This document shows, piece after piece, positions 1-11,146 of a stretch of 64,000 nucleotides of DNA. This stretch comes from Musa acuminata AAA Group (taxonomy: Eukaryota > Streptophyta > Magnoliopsida > Zingiberales > Musaceae). Position 1 is the stretch's first letter, and every line of letters starts with the position of its first letter. Made by a program: the position numbers and the translations under genes. The notes under the pieces were generated by a model that saw only the letters and a program-made list of their open reading frames with translations, did not search any database and was not told the DNA's origin. The stretch is taken from positions 15,705,001 to 15,769,000 of the forward strand of contig NC_088331.1 of the NCBI RefSeq assembly GCF_036884655.1, given 5' to 3'.

Positions 1-861
1 TAAGTAATTTCAAAATAAATTAAGGGGGTTTCGATTACCTCATCATTGAAAGCAGTTAAGGCGTAGTTTGATACCTCATCTTTTTTTATTTTCTCCTCGT
101 CTTCAAAGGAGCTCGATTCATCCCAATTTTTGTTCTTCTTCTTGCGTTCAAAGCAAGTAGTTCCGTTCTTTTTGCTTTTTAATTTTTGTTTCATTTGTAG
201 TTTAAGTTCGCCATCACTTGAGCTTATACTTGAGTGGTCTTTAAATGTTCTATATCCCAAATCCTTCCTGTTCTTTGGAAGGTTGTTCTCGAGTTTCCTT
301 TTTGCCACATTGTTCATTTCATAAGTTATTAGAGACCCAATAAGTTATTCAAGAGGAAATATTTTAAAATCCTTGGCCTCTTGAATGACTGTAATATTTG
401 GATCTCAACTCTTTGGAAGGGATCTTAAAATTTTAGTTACTAGTTCAAAGTTAGAAAAACCTTTACCAAGAGCTTTGAGTCCATTGATGACATCCGTGAA
501 ATGGGTGTGCATGTCTCCGATGGACTCACTTGGTTTCATTCGGAAAATTTTAGTTACTCGGCTAGTGCCTTCATGAGTGATCTCAAGAGTTCTCCAAATA
601 TCAAAAGCCGAATCACAAATCGAAATATGATTAAATTTATTTTTATCAAATGCACAAAACAAGGCATTAATAGCCTTTGCGTTTAAAGCAAAAACCTTCT
701 TCTTCAATTTATCCCATTCGCTTATCGGAAGAGAAGATTTTTGAAATCTATTTTCGATAATATTTCAAAGCTCAAAATCCATGGAAATAAGGAAGATCCT
801 CGTACGAGTCTTCCAATATGTGTAATCCAACCCATTAAACATAGGCGGACGTGTAATAGAG
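1..861 (-). pseudogene. gag: Sirevirus-type gag remnant (shortened form)
   Basis: Structural Gag of a Ty1/copia Sirevirus-type element, read on the minus strand from about 861 down to the window edge. It aligns by eye along the intact Gag at 51209-52792: the N-terminal TRPPMFNGLDYTYWKTR block, the UBN2-type core (DIWRTLEITHEGTSR, PSESIGDMHTHFTDVINGL, KILRSLPKS) and the LPKNRKD spacer. About a dozen residues are missing between SRVTK and IFRMKP. Several stops interrupt it, for example after the DFEL, LPKS and FPLE blocks. The first ten or so residues, the primer site and the LTR tip are missing, so a deletion joins gag to the LTR at about 862-888. The zinc knuckle is broken (CFERKKK) and the frame ends with YFEIT at the window edge, the same ending as in two other elements here. 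It is not functional. Confidence 0.85.
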
Positions 862-887
862 TGACCTTATTGCATGCTGAAGTAAGC

Positions 888-2544
888 TATCTCTCTTGGG
901 GGGGGGGGGGTGAATTAGTACAGTGGATTAAAACTCATAAGTTTGAAATTGATTTCGTAAATATGTAGAGATTTTGATTCGACGAATGATGACTTAGCTA
1001 AAATAGCCCGAGTAAAGGTAGTCAAGAGTAGGGAGATGAAACCGAACGATTTGCAACTAAGTAGAGAAATGGTTTAGAAAATTAAACACTCACACATTCA
1101 AGAAACACACGATGTATAGTGGTTCGGTCAAATGACTTACATCTACTTTCGAAGCCTTCTTCGATGAGGCTTCCAACTTCTACTAGTAAATCACTTTAAA
1201 GGGGAAGGACCAAATACCCCTCTTACAACCTTCTTACAAGTGGTTCAAATTCTTACAGATTTTTTCAAAAAGAAAGAGGGAGGTGAACACTTAAGCTATT
1301 GAAAACAAGACTTTGCTAGAAGCTTTTCTCACTTTCTAAATTATCAAAAAGGTGTTATCTCTGAGAATTGAGGGGTATTTATAGGCCCCAAGAGGATTCA
1401 AATTTGGGCTCCAAATTTGAATTCCTTTTGGGTTTCTCGGTGCTGGCGGTGCCATCGCCTGTTAGTGTTTGACACTGATAGTGTACTGACGGTGCCACCG
1501 CCAGACCTCTCGGGTTCTAGGTGGTGCCACCGCCCAGTCCAACAGTGTACTGGTTGTGCCACCATCGAACCTTTCGAGTTCTGGGCAGTGCCACTACCCA
1601 GTCCGGCGATGCCACCACCCAGTCCAGCGGTGCCACCGCCTAGACTGTTCCAGCTCACTGATTAGCCTCCAAACATAGCCCAAACCAATCCAAACTCGGG
1701 CCCAATTGGCCCCTAACCGGGTTATAGGATTAACCCTTAATCCTAATCCTAATTATATACAAACTACAAAATTAAGACATAGTCCTAAGCAAATGTTTAA
1801 GCGACAATGTCGAGTTTCCTTCCAGCGAGCTTTCTAGTGAACTTCCGACGGACTTCCGATACACCCTCGGATTTCTTCCGACGGACTCCCAGCAGGCTCC
1901 CGATCTTGTGGCGAGTTCAATGCATCTTTGGCAAGTATCTGAACCTTCTCGATGATCTCCACGAACCTCCAATGATCTTTTCGATGGACTTCCGAAAACT
2001 TCGATAAGTCCCCGATTCTTTCTCGGTTGGTTCTTATAGCACTTCCGACGATTCTTCAGACTTTCAGCGGACTCTCGATCACCCATCGAACTTGACCTCG
2101 ATAAACTTGCTTTATATCTTCAAGCTTTCATAGTTAATCCTAAACATATAAAACACACTTCGATCTAGACAATTAATCCTAAGCATCTAATCAAGATGTC
2201 CGGCATGTTATTGGTCCCTCGATGCTTCGTCTGATTCTTCGGCGTATCGTCCTCTCCTGTGGCCTATTGCCCAATCGGCTAGTTGACTCCGTAACTCCAT
2301 TATCCTTGGTGCAATATCCGTTCTTCTTGGTCCGATTGCCGAATCCACGGCTCGAAGCCTTCTGTCGATACGTCGACCGATCCACTGGCCCGACGTCTAA
2401 TCTTCTAGCATGTTCCTCTAGCCCAACATCATTTTCCTGCTTTAATTGTCTCATCCTGATCGAAGCATCCTGCGTCACTCAAAATGTAGATTAAAACATA
2501 AATTCATATTGATTGGTTTCATCATCAAAATCTGAGATTCAACA
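888..2544 (-). mobile_element. 5' LTR (tip missing) of minus-strand Sirevirus-type element
   Basis: The right end reads ...GAGATTCAACA, the reverse complement of the TGTTGAATCTC start shared by all Sirevirus-type LTRs in this window. The left end has the G-run followed by TGAATTAGT, the complement of the C-run near the LTR 3' end, but the outermost 20 or so bases are gone. The interior holds a GC-rich array of GGTGCCACCGCC-like units (about 1430-1650) and a minus-strand TATA-like site near 1376-1382. The LTR was inserted into the integrase region of the Ale-type copia element to its right. The body and 3' LTR of its element lie left of the window, so the TSD cannot be tested. Confidence 0.85.
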
Positions 2545-3539
2545 GAAGTGTGAGCCCAGTTTCTACTATATGCCCATGTTTGCATTCGACGGAGCCAACA
2601 AGTTGAGGAATTTGTGAGGGAGACTTGAGGTGTTGGATACCACAAGCTGAGAGATAGGACACTAGGGCTTGATATTCATCACCACCCAGAGTAAACCGTT
2701 TTGATGGTAGACTGAAAGTAGTTTTTGACCAACTTTCAAAAAGTGGGAAAGATGATCGAAACATCAAATTTATGGTGAAGAGGATATAACCATGTGTACT
2801 TAGTGAAGTGATATACAAAAATGACATAAAATCTAAATTTAGCAAAAGATAGGATTGGGGCAGGGCCCCAAACATCTGTATAAATAATTTTAAATGATTT
2901 AGAGGTGGAAATGGAAGATGGGCCAAATGGCTATCGATGACTTTTATTACTAAGTCATGCATCACAATGCATTATAGAACTATGCGATTTAGAAATAGGA
3001 AGAGAAAAACTAGAAAGTAATTTGTGCTGAATAAGGGACGAGGGATGACCAAGACGACAATGCCACATATCAATTAGAGCCACAACGGAAGAATGAACAA
3101 TGGGTTGGGTTATTTATCTAGCTGACGACCATTCATAAATGTTTCCTCTATTCAAGCCCTGGATCAAGGATACTCCCATGCTCAAGTCCTTAACAAGAAA
3201 GGAATTAGGAAAGAATTTAATTAAAGTATTGTTAGTTTTGCAAAACTGAGAAAGAGAAATGAGGTTGCATTTAATATTAGGGGCACATAAAACATCATCG
3301 AGTGTAAATGTAGTAGTATCAGAAGTAAGCATTGTGGAACCAGTATGAGTTATAGGAAGGCCGTTACCGTCACCGATGATGATATCTTCATCGCCACCAT
3401 AGGGATTATGGAGAGACAGATTCTAAAGATCAGAGGTGATGTGATGGGAGGCGCCAAAGTCCACAATCCAGTTAGGCTAGCTAGTCATCGAAGTAGTGAG
3501 GTGATTTGTTTGAGGCTACTGTGACAAAGAAGGAAGGCA
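2545..3539 (-). pseudogene. pol: Ale/Retrofit-type copia protease to integrase remnant
   Basis: Decayed pol of a Ty1/copia element on the minus strand. In order it shows a protease motif near WIVDFGASHHIT (about 3450-3480; the usual D-S/T-G is DFG), the stretch DVLCAPNIKCNLISLSQ that ends copia protease, a frameshifted GAG-pre-integrase WH..RLGHPS block (about 3040-3060), and an integrase core that ends at 2557 with GSVECKHGHIVETGLTLL. The glutamate of that last motif is kept. The two catalytic aspartates appear to be lost: the region expected to be a GPSP-type block reads MFGALP, and the expected DGGGEY reads LGGDEY. RT and RNase H are absent because the Sirevirus LTR interrupts the integrase at 2545. 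The Ale assignment is from pattern memory. Confidence 0.75.
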
Positions 3540-4535
3540 GCGTTGAGACCGACAAACTTTAGTGGAGTGTTCGATTTTATCACATGACTGGCAGATGATC
3601 CGTTATTGATGGCTTGAAGGGGCACGATACCAAGGTGGACGAGTATTGGAGTTGCCACTTTGCGAGAAGTTAGGAGGATAAGGGGGGTGTTGCATGGGAC
3701 CTATAGGATCAAGAATACCTTTGGTGATGTTCGAAGGGTACCGAGTATTCTTCCTCTTAGACTTATAACTGACTTGAGCTATGATAGACGATCCAGGCAG
3801 TTTGTCCACACACTTTAAATATATCTCATAGTTAGTCAACTTGTCATAGAGTTCTTCAAAGGAGACTGGTGAGTCGCGTGCCTGAATTGCAGTTGCCAAC
3901 TCCTTATAGTCGTCTCCAAGACCATTTAGGGTATGGATGATAATCTCCTGGTCACATAAGGAATGACCTATCAAAGCCAAGTCATCGATGATAACTTTGA
4001 TATTTTGTAGATAATCAGTGATAGTACTTCCCTCTTATTTAGTCACAATCAGCTTAGATAGAAGACTGAGCTTACGAGTACGTGAATGATTCGCCAAGGT
4101 TGTTTGCAATTTAGACCATGCATCAGTAGTAGTCACATATGCAGAAATCAATGGAGTGATAGATCTAGCAACTGAGGCTTGAATAGTTTGGAGGATGAGA
4201 CGATCTTAACACAACCACAGTTTGTAAGCTGGATTAGGTATTGGACTAGATTCTCCGGGGATGTTAAGCATAGCTGGCAGACAATTGTAGGAGTCATCAA
4301 TGTAACCTATCAAGTCATATCCAAATAAGAGATTAGAAAATTGAACCCGTTAGGACGTATAGTTGCCACCCTTTGATAACATGAAAGGGATTAGTGTGGC
4401 TGCATTGATGGAGATAAACCCTATAGGAGAAGAACTGTGAGTCCCTGCAGAAATAGGAATTGAAATATCAGAAGAAGATAATGAAGATATCTCAGCCTCC
4501 TCTTTTTTTTTTTTTTTTTTACTGCAATGCTTCAT
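3540..4535 (-). pseudogene. gag: Ale/Retrofit-type copia gag remnant
   Basis: Minus-strand Gag of the same copia element. It reads through a block with LIPFMLSKGGNYTSWR-like sequence (now with a stop at the W), LLFGYDLIGYIDDS, DAWSKLQTTLANHSR, then LALIGHSLCDQEIIIHTLNGLGDDYKEL, the retrotrans_gag/UBN2 type seen in Ale elements. An intact CCHC knuckle, CQSCDKIEHSTKVC, lies just after a TAA at about 3602. At least four in-frame stops interrupt it. An A/T homopolymer at 4502-4520 near the apparent start gives a run of lysines that is not expected in this family, so the true start is uncertain. Confidence 0.8.
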
Positions 4536-4539
4536 CGTT

Positions 4540-5275
4540 GATGGAGGAAGTGGGGGAGGAAATGAGCGAGAAGAGTAGCTACTGCTACAACTACAGAATG
4601 ATGTGGCTGCTGCTGCTGAAAACTACTGCAGCAGCGATGAGGAAGCTGTAGTGATGCTGTAGCGATGTTAAAGAAATCTGCGACGATGCTGCAGTAGGAG
4701 AAATTTGTGAGAAATCTGCTAAAGCTCCATTGGCCTCAATGTAGGAAGTGGAAGCAATAGTAGATGCAGCGAAAGCTACTGCAGTAGAGGAAGTAAGATG
4801 CAGCAGTAGATGGAAGCGGTGGCTATTGCAAGAACTGCAATCATTCATGCTGCCGCAGGAAAGTAGTGATGGCTGTGTGGCAAGGATGGCGGCAGCAGCA
4901 CTTCTCGCTCGAGCGAGATGCGGGAACGAGGAGGAGAGGTCGCAAGCCCGGGAGCAGTTGCGAGGACGGCGGCCACCATGACAGCGTAGGCGAGGTTCTT
5001 GCGAGGGTCGGAGGTGGCCGAGAGGCAGCGGGTGACAGAGTCGAAGAGGCAGGAAAAGAAGCCCACAGGCATTAGAGGAGAGGTAAGCGGCGGCACTGCC
5101 CTTTCTAGCCAAACAGGAAAGAGGAGGAGGTGGTGGGAGAGGAATCACCAGTATTCTGCAGTGGAGGAAGGAAGTCAACACCAGTCCTTTTGGCTTCCAC
5201 ACTGACACCTAGAGGAGTAGCAAAAGGCTTCGACAGAGCTGCCTACATCTGCAAGGAAGATGGCTGTGATACCCA
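4540..5275 (-). other. Long GC- and trinucleotide-rich leader of Ale copia element
   Basis: Between the copia gag and its primer site are about 735 bases rich in GCAGCA/CTGCTG and GCGGCGG triplets. They contain an uninterrupted minus-strand frame of 205 codons (5208-4591) and a second of 83 codons (5096-4845) that includes a hydrophobic stretch around AYAVMVAAVLATAPGLA. Ale leaders are usually short, so part of this may be captured host sequence or an expanded repeat. I recognise no family. The PBS is at about 5262-5275 (complement of GGGTATCACAGCC, a degenerate initiator-Met match). Confidence 0.45.
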
Positions 5276-5446
5276 TGTTAGAAAAGAGATAGAAAAGAAA
5301 TTACTGAAGAAGCTTGATTGTATTCACATATCCCTCTCCTATTTATACAAGTTAGGAGAGAGGATTTCCCTCAACAGATTATATGATTTCCCTCAATCGA
5401 GTAGAGAGATATCCTTATATAGTTGAGGAAATCTTATCTGCTATCA
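5276..5446 (-). mobile_element. 5' LTR of Ale-type copia element
   Basis: A short LTR reading TGTTAGAAAA... on the plus strand and ending ...TCTGCTATCA; the right end could instead be at 5456 (...CTAAGCA). It lies directly next to the degenerate primer site. The minus-strand TATA box is the complement of CTATTTATAC at 5339-5348. About 170-180 bp is the expected size for Ale-type LTRs. The matching 3' LTR has been removed or lies outside the window, so the boundaries are not confirmed by a partner. Confidence 0.55.
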
Positions 5447-5449
5447 GGA

Positions 5450-5808
5450 CTAAGCATTGCTGTCTCCTTGGAAAAGTATTGGCAGATGGCTTAAGGGGGA
5501 TGAATCCCCCACCGCTTTTGAGGTCACATAGGGAAAGGATATATTTGAGATCACCAAACAAAACCCAGAGTTCAACAGCTTGTTGAAAGTGGGAATGGCC
5601 AGTGATGCTTGGCTCATGGTGCAAGTACTGATAAGGGAGTGTGGCGATGTCTTCCAAGGTCTGCGGTCGTTGGTGGACGTCGGATGGGGACGGGAACGAT
5701 GACCATGGTGATCACCGAGGCCTATCCACAACTCAAATACACTATGTTCGACCTCTCTCACGTGGTGGCTCCATTAGTAGGGAACAACAAGGTATTGGGC
5801 TGACAACC
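5450..5808 (+). pseudogene. Plant O-methyltransferase gene fragment, frameshifted
   Basis: Fragment of a SAM-dependent plant O-methyltransferase (methyltransf_2 family, which methylates phenolics, flavonoids or stilbenes in the cytosol). The frame from about 5459 gives LLSPWKSIGRWLKGDESPTA, then FEVT followed by a stop where the family has a conserved H, then GKDIFEITKQNPEFNSLLK, GMASDAWLMVQVLI and GLRSLVDVG. A one-base loss at about 5688-5692, inside the glycine-rich SAM motif I (VDVGGGTG in the family), shifts the frame. It resumes as GTGTMTMVITEAYPQLKYTMFDLSHVVAPLVGNNKV and ends near 5803, where copia LTR-like sequence starts. The N-terminal dimerisation part and the catalytic His region are missing. 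It is either the remnant of a resident gene broken by insertions or a captured exon. Family call strong, exact substrate unknown. Confidence 0.8.
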
Positions 5809-6365
5809 CACGAGTTCAATCCATAGTAAGTTTTAACAGCCCATAGCCTTCTTCTCTATTAACCTAACTTTAGATCTAATAACAAGAGTGTGGTAGCTGT
5901 AAAAAATAGGGAGAAAACTATAACAATAAGGGAGAAAACTATAGAAACAAGGTAGAAAAATAAGAGAAGGAAAGAAAAAAGGATAAGGACAACATAGAGA
6001 GACTATTCTCAATCATCCAAGTAGTATTCTCATCTCAGGTTAGATTAGATCTACAGTAGATTCTTGCTGTGATTACTTGGGGATATTTTGGATATTGTGT
6101 ATAGTGACATTGTCCTTATATCCTAATTATTCTCTTAAGATTGTAGCTTGAGTTTTAGGCAAAAGACTTTGATATTTATATATTCATTATTCTTATAGTG
6201 GATTTTCTCTGGTTTGCCCCATGCTTTTTACCCTTCACGTTGGAGGGGTTTTCCATGCAAATCTTGGTATCTTATTTGATTGTGATTTTCATTTAATTTC
6301 ATTGTGTGTTATGACCTACTTGTATTTATTAGTATATAAAGTTTGTTCCTCTATTTATCTAAACA
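5801..6365 (+). mobile_element. Probable 5' LTR of Tork-like copia element
   Basis: Sequence between the methyltransferase fragment and a degenerate PBS. The right end ...ATCTAAACA (6365) is followed by AC and TAGTATTAGAGC (6368-6379), a degenerate match to the initiator-Met tRNA 3' end. The left boundary (TGACAACCCA at 5801) is a guess, because the 3' LTR is absent. It contains the GGAGGGGTTTTCCATGCAAATC block (6243-6264), seen near the end of many Tork-like LTRs. Confidence 0.5.
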
Positions 6366-6412
6366 ACTAGTATTAGAGCAAGGTTTTGGTGATTTAATTT
6401 TTATATTAGAAC

Positions 6413-7440
6413 ATGGAGACTAATAGTATTTCTCATATGATTAGCTTGAATGAAAACAATTAGATGATATGAAAACTAAGAATGGAAGATCTCTTGTATT
6501 GTAAAGATTTGTACAGACCTTTATAAGGAGATAGTGCAAAACTCACAACTATGATAGATGATGAGTGAAAGAGGTTAGATCAAAAAATAGTTGGGTTTAT
6601 TTGACAATGGCTTGATGACAATATCTTTCGCCATATTTCTATTGAAAGTTCTACAAATTCTCTTTGGAAAAAGTTGGAAGGTCTCTATGAAAGAAAAATG
6701 GTTGGTAACAAAGCTTTCTGAATCAGAAAACTTGTGAACCTAGAATATAAAGACCGTGCTTCTATTACTGAGCACTTGAATGAAATGCAAAGTATTACTA
6801 ACCAGTTATCCTCTATAAAAATATCTCTTGATGATGAGTTACAACCATTGTTATTTCTCAGTTCATTATTAGAAAGTTAGAAGACACTAGTGGTTTCTTT
6901 TAGTAATTTTGTGTTAAATGGTGTTGTCACAATGAGTTAAGTAATAAATAGTTTGTTAAATGAAGAGTTGAGAAAAAAAAATTTAGCAACATCTCATAAC
7001 GATTCACAGGCACTTATCTTAGAGAACAAAGGAAGGTCATAGTCCAAGAATAGAAGTAGTTCATGCATGGGTAGAAGCAAGTCAAGATTAAGAAAAGATA
7101 TTATTTACTGCAACTACATTGAGAAATGATATTACAAGAATCAATGCAAGCAACCTAATAAGAGTAAGAAAAAGGGAAAATAAATGGAGTCTATAGAGTC
7201 AAAAGATAATATCACAACTATAGTATAGGGCGGTGATTATTTGATTTTGTCTCATTTTGATGATATTTTTTCTTGTGTGTGTTAGGATCTTAAGTGGGTT
7301 ATTGGCACAAGTGCTTCTTAACATGAAACACAACGGGGGGAGTTTTTTGCTACCTACAGGTCTGAAAATTTTGGTGTTGTCAAGATGGGTAACTATGGTA
7401 CGATAGACATCATTGGCATAGGTGATATCGAGGTCGGCAA
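6413..7440 (+). pseudogene. gag: Tork/TNT1-like copia gag-protease remnant
   Basis: The frame opens with ATG at 6413 (METNSISHMISLNENN) just after the degenerate primer site and carries many stops. Recognisable blocks are FRHISIESSTNSLWKKLEGL, LEYKDRASITEHLNEMQSI and LNEELRKKNLATS, all typical of the Gag of Tork-clade copia elements. A degraded zinc knuckle lies at about 7108-7150, where the second Cys and the His are lost. A protease-like stretch follows (WVIGTSAS, with the catalytic Asp changed to Gly, then MGNYGTIDIIGIGDIEV). It stops at 7440 where a minus-strand Sirevirus LTR begins. The rest of pol is missing, also on the far side of the nested block. Confidence 0.7.
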
Positions 7441-7869
7441 TAAGAGGGGGGGGGGGTGAATTAGTGTAGCGGTAAAATCACTTCTTCAAAAACTTCATTG
7501 CGATAAAATCGTTTCTGACGAAAAACCAATTTCGAAAACTTAACTTGAAAGCATAAGTAATGAATTGAAGGCAGTAAGCACTTAAGGAAGTTTGTAGTAA
7601 GGTAATAGTAGGAATGAAATGCAAACCAGAGAACACGGTAGTTTATAGTGGTTCGATCGTCGTGACCTACATCCACTCCTCTGATTCCTCTTCTGTCGAG
7701 GCTTCCAGCGTCCACTAACGGTCTTCCTTCAATAGGCGAAGACCAATCACCTTTTACACCCCTCTTCTCCTTTTACCAGGTTTAGGAGATACCTCTTATA
7801 AGCACTCACTTACTCCTCTCTCAAACTAGTCTAACACTTAGAAGAGGGAGAGGAGATCACACAAGATTT

Positions 7870-9677
7870 TGTTGAATCTCGTATTTTGATGATGAAACCA
7901 ATTGATAATTGTGTTTATATTTTAATCTGTGTTTTGAGTGATGCAAGATGCTTCGATCAGGATGAGACAATTAAAGGAGGAAAAATCATGTTGTGCTAGA
8001 GGAACATGTCAAAATATTCGACGTTGGGTCGATGGATCGGTCGACGTATCGACAGAAGGCTTCGGGCCGTGGACTTGAGCATCGGGCCAAGAAGAGTGGG
8101 TATTGTGCCAAGGATATCGGAGTTGCAAAGTCAACTAGCTGATTGGACAATAGGCCACAAGAGAGGACGATGCGCCGAAGAATCGGACGAAGCGTGAAGA
8201 GACCAATGACATGCCGGACAACTTAGTTAATTGCTTAAGATTAATTGTCTCGATCGAAGTTTTGTTTTAAGTGTGCAGGATTAACTATGATGAAAGAAAG
8301 ACATGCAGTAGGAGTTACGTCGGAGTCAAGACTATGATCACGTTGGGGGTTCGAGAATTCGACGGAAGTTCGGACAGTCGTCGGAGGTTCTACGAGAATA
8401 AATCCGAGAAGTCCAGGAGCTTACCAAAGAAGCTTGTCGGAACTTGCCAAGTGGATCGTCGCAAGTCCAGGAGTTTGCCGGAAGTCTGCAGGAGCATCAC
8501 TGAGGGTTCATCGGATGATCGACGGAAGCTCGCCAGAAGCTCGCTGGAAGAAGCGATTGACGCACCGGAGCAAGTTGCAGTAAATGTCTTAAGAAATTCG
8601 TAGATAGCACAATGATTAAGTTAGAAATGAGAGGTGATCCCATTAACTTAATCTTGGGGCAATTGGGCCCTTGATAGACCCAAATTGGGCTGAATGGATC
8701 AGCCCATTCGGACTCAGATTACTTGGCCAGAGGTGGCACCGCCCAGGCTCAGTCTCCGAGCTCTGGCTGGGTGGTGCAACTGCCTCTGACAAAGGTGCAA
8801 CCACCTAAGCTCGGTCTCCGAGCTCTGGCAGGAGGTGCAACCGCCCCTAACAAGTGGTGGCACCGCCCAAAGGCTTAGTCTTCGAGCCCTGCCAGGCGGT
8901 GCAACCGCCCCAGTCAGGCAGTGCAACCGCCAGACCCTAGAATTCTAGGAGATGACAGTTTTAAGCTTGGAATTCAAACTGGTTTGTGGCCTATAAATAC
9001 CCCACTCTTTCAGCAATGAAAGAGCAACAAAAAACCACTGAAATCCTGATCTTACTCTGTGATTTTTAGAGCTCAAAAGTGTTGTATGAGTTAAAAGTTC
9101 TCCTTCCTCCTTTCTTCCAAGTTTTGATCTATCAAGAGAGGAAAGAAAATTCTGTAAGGGTTGTCTCCTAAGCCCATCAAAAGGAGTGAAACTATAAAAA
9201 GGTGGTTGGCCTTCGCCTATTGAAGGAAGGCCTCTAGTGGACGTCGGTGACCTCGTCGGTGGAGGAAGCCAAAAGTGGATGTAGGTCAAGATTGACCGAA
9301 CCACTCTAAATCTTGGTTTGCATTTACTTTGAGCATATTATCTTTACTGCAGACCTCCTCAATATCTTATTGCCTTCTGCGCATTTACGATCGTGTTTCA
9401 AAGTTCAGTATTTTCCGAATCGGCGTTTAGATGTAAATCATTTTTATCGTACGAACATCATATTTCAGTTTATGCTTACATTCTAATTTCCATCATAACT
9501 GCAAACTGCCTACATAGACTTGCTTTAACTGCATCTTGCTTGATCACAAGTTAAAGTGATTTACAAATCAGCTTTTCTACTGAAATCGCTCTTATCGTAC
9601 GAACGCAGTTTTAATCGTCGAAATTTTTCCACTGCACTAATTCACCCCCCCCCCTCTTAGTGCTCTTAATCCTAACA
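7870..9677 (+). repeat. 5' LTR of element 7870-15090
   Basis: TGTTGAATCTCG...CCTAACA, 1808 bp. It contains the long U3 segment (about 7925-8260) that the youngest subfamily in this window lacks, a GGTGCAACCGCC-type array (about 8713-8935), a TATA box TATAAATA at 8992-8999 and a C-run near 9648-9657. Confidence 0.92.
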
Positions 9678-9727
9678 ATTAGTATCAGAGCCCGGTATTT
9701 CTCTTTTCGGATTTACACCCGAGAAAA

Positions 9728-9877
9728 ATGACTCTTCATGGCTTTAAAGAGGGTTTTTCGGTTGTTCGTCCACCGTTGTTTAACGGATTGGACTACACTT
9801 ATTGGAAAACTCGAATGAGAGTTTTCTTGATTTCTATGAATTTGGATTTATGGAATATTGTTGAATGCTTTAAATGA
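9728..9877 (+). pseudogene. gag: Truncated Sirevirus-type gag (49 codons)
   Basis: ATG at 9728, 37 bases after the primer site. The peptide matches the N-terminus of the intact Gag at 51209: RPPLFNGLDYTYWKTRMR, then FLISMNLDLWNIVE. It ends at a TGA at 9875-9877 that the deletion junction has created. Everything from the UBN2 core onward is missing, so no functional Gag can be made. Confidence 0.9.
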
Positions 9878-11146
9878 TGAATGTTTGGTATCATGATCAA
9901 CATGTTGATAAATGCTTAAAAATTTTAATGTTTGAGTATCATGTATAATATGCCCATTAATGATGATTGATTTATTTTTCGGTATCGTGTATGAAAAATA
10001 AGGTTTTTGAAATTGTGTATGTTTTAATTTGAATATATAATGATGCACAAATAAGATTGATACTTACCTTTATCATAATATGAAAATTAATATATGGGTC
10101 TTCCCTTGTTTTTGACAATAACAAAGGGGGAGCAAGAATTTCTAGCGTAGACATAATAAAAAGAGGCAAACTAGCTAGCTTGCACAATTCAAGATGAAAG
10201 CAAAAATTGCACTTATCAAAAGAGAAGATGCAAATGTAACATTTGCCAAATTGTTTGCTTGCCTCATGTAAAACATTATCTCTTGCTAGTTTGGTATTTT
10301 GCTAGCTTGCACTTTGCAAAAAAAGCAAAAATGGCACTTTTCAAAAGAGAAGAAAGAGCTTGTTATCTTGAACATCACAAGCTTGCCTATCTTAAGAAAC
10401 AAAAATTACAAAAGTGCTATCTTGCCTATCTCAAGAAGCAAAACTTGCAACTTGCACATTACAATAGGAAGTAAGAATCATAAGCTTACACAAGAAAGTT
10501 ATCTGGCATTTTCTTTCGAAATTTTTGCTAGCTTGTATATTGTGAAACATGCATATCGTAAAAATTGCTAGCTTGTAGTCTAAAGAGAAGCAAAAAGTTG
10601 CTATCTCAAAAGAAGAAAATGTGCTATCTTGCCTATCTCAAGAGGCAAAAATGCTAACTTGCATATCTAGCAAAACTTGACAAATTTGCATATTTCAAGA
10701 AGCAAGAGTTGCTTTCTTGAACATCTCAAAACTGCTAGCTTGCATGTTCTAAAATATTATAAAATTTGCTAGCTTGATGTTGTGGAACTTGTTATCTTAC
10801 TACCTTGCATATCTATGATGATAGCAAAATTGTAAGATGATACTATGTTTTTCATGCAATGAGTTGAACTTATATTACAAACACAAGAATAGTTGTACTT
10901 CTCCTTTTTGTTGATAACAAAGGGGGAGAAGTATGTTGATGACATGACATGTTAATGCATAAGTCTGTGCATAAGTTCATGAAGACGTGTTGCAAGTATT
11001 CATAATGAATATTGCAATGACTTGAATGTAGTTTGAATTCAAGGTTCTATCAATATGGCATATTGATAGGGAGAGTTTGTTTAAACTCCGGGAGTTAAGT
11101 TTAACTCTGTCATCAATTGGGTGTCATCATCAAAAAGGGGGAGATT
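9878..11146 (+). repeat. Non-coding 3' internal region with repeats and multiple PPTs
   Basis: No coding frame is credible here. It holds an irregular array of GCTAGCTTGCACAT.. and ..AAAAGAAGCAAAA units (about 10140-10790). The array is bracketed by PPT-like tracts ACAAAGGGGGAGC (10121-10133) and AACAAAGGGGGAGAA (about 10916-10930). The true PPT, AAAAAGGGGGAGAT, directly precedes the LTR (11133-11146). Several PPT-like tracts upstream of the 3' LTR are a reported hallmark of Sireviruses, which is the main reason for this lineage call. Confidence 0.8.

Noticed and set aside
9848..10571. Several small frames in the 3' region of element 7870-15090
   Set aside because: They cover the GCTAGCTTGCA repeat array and differ between elements; no conserved peptide.
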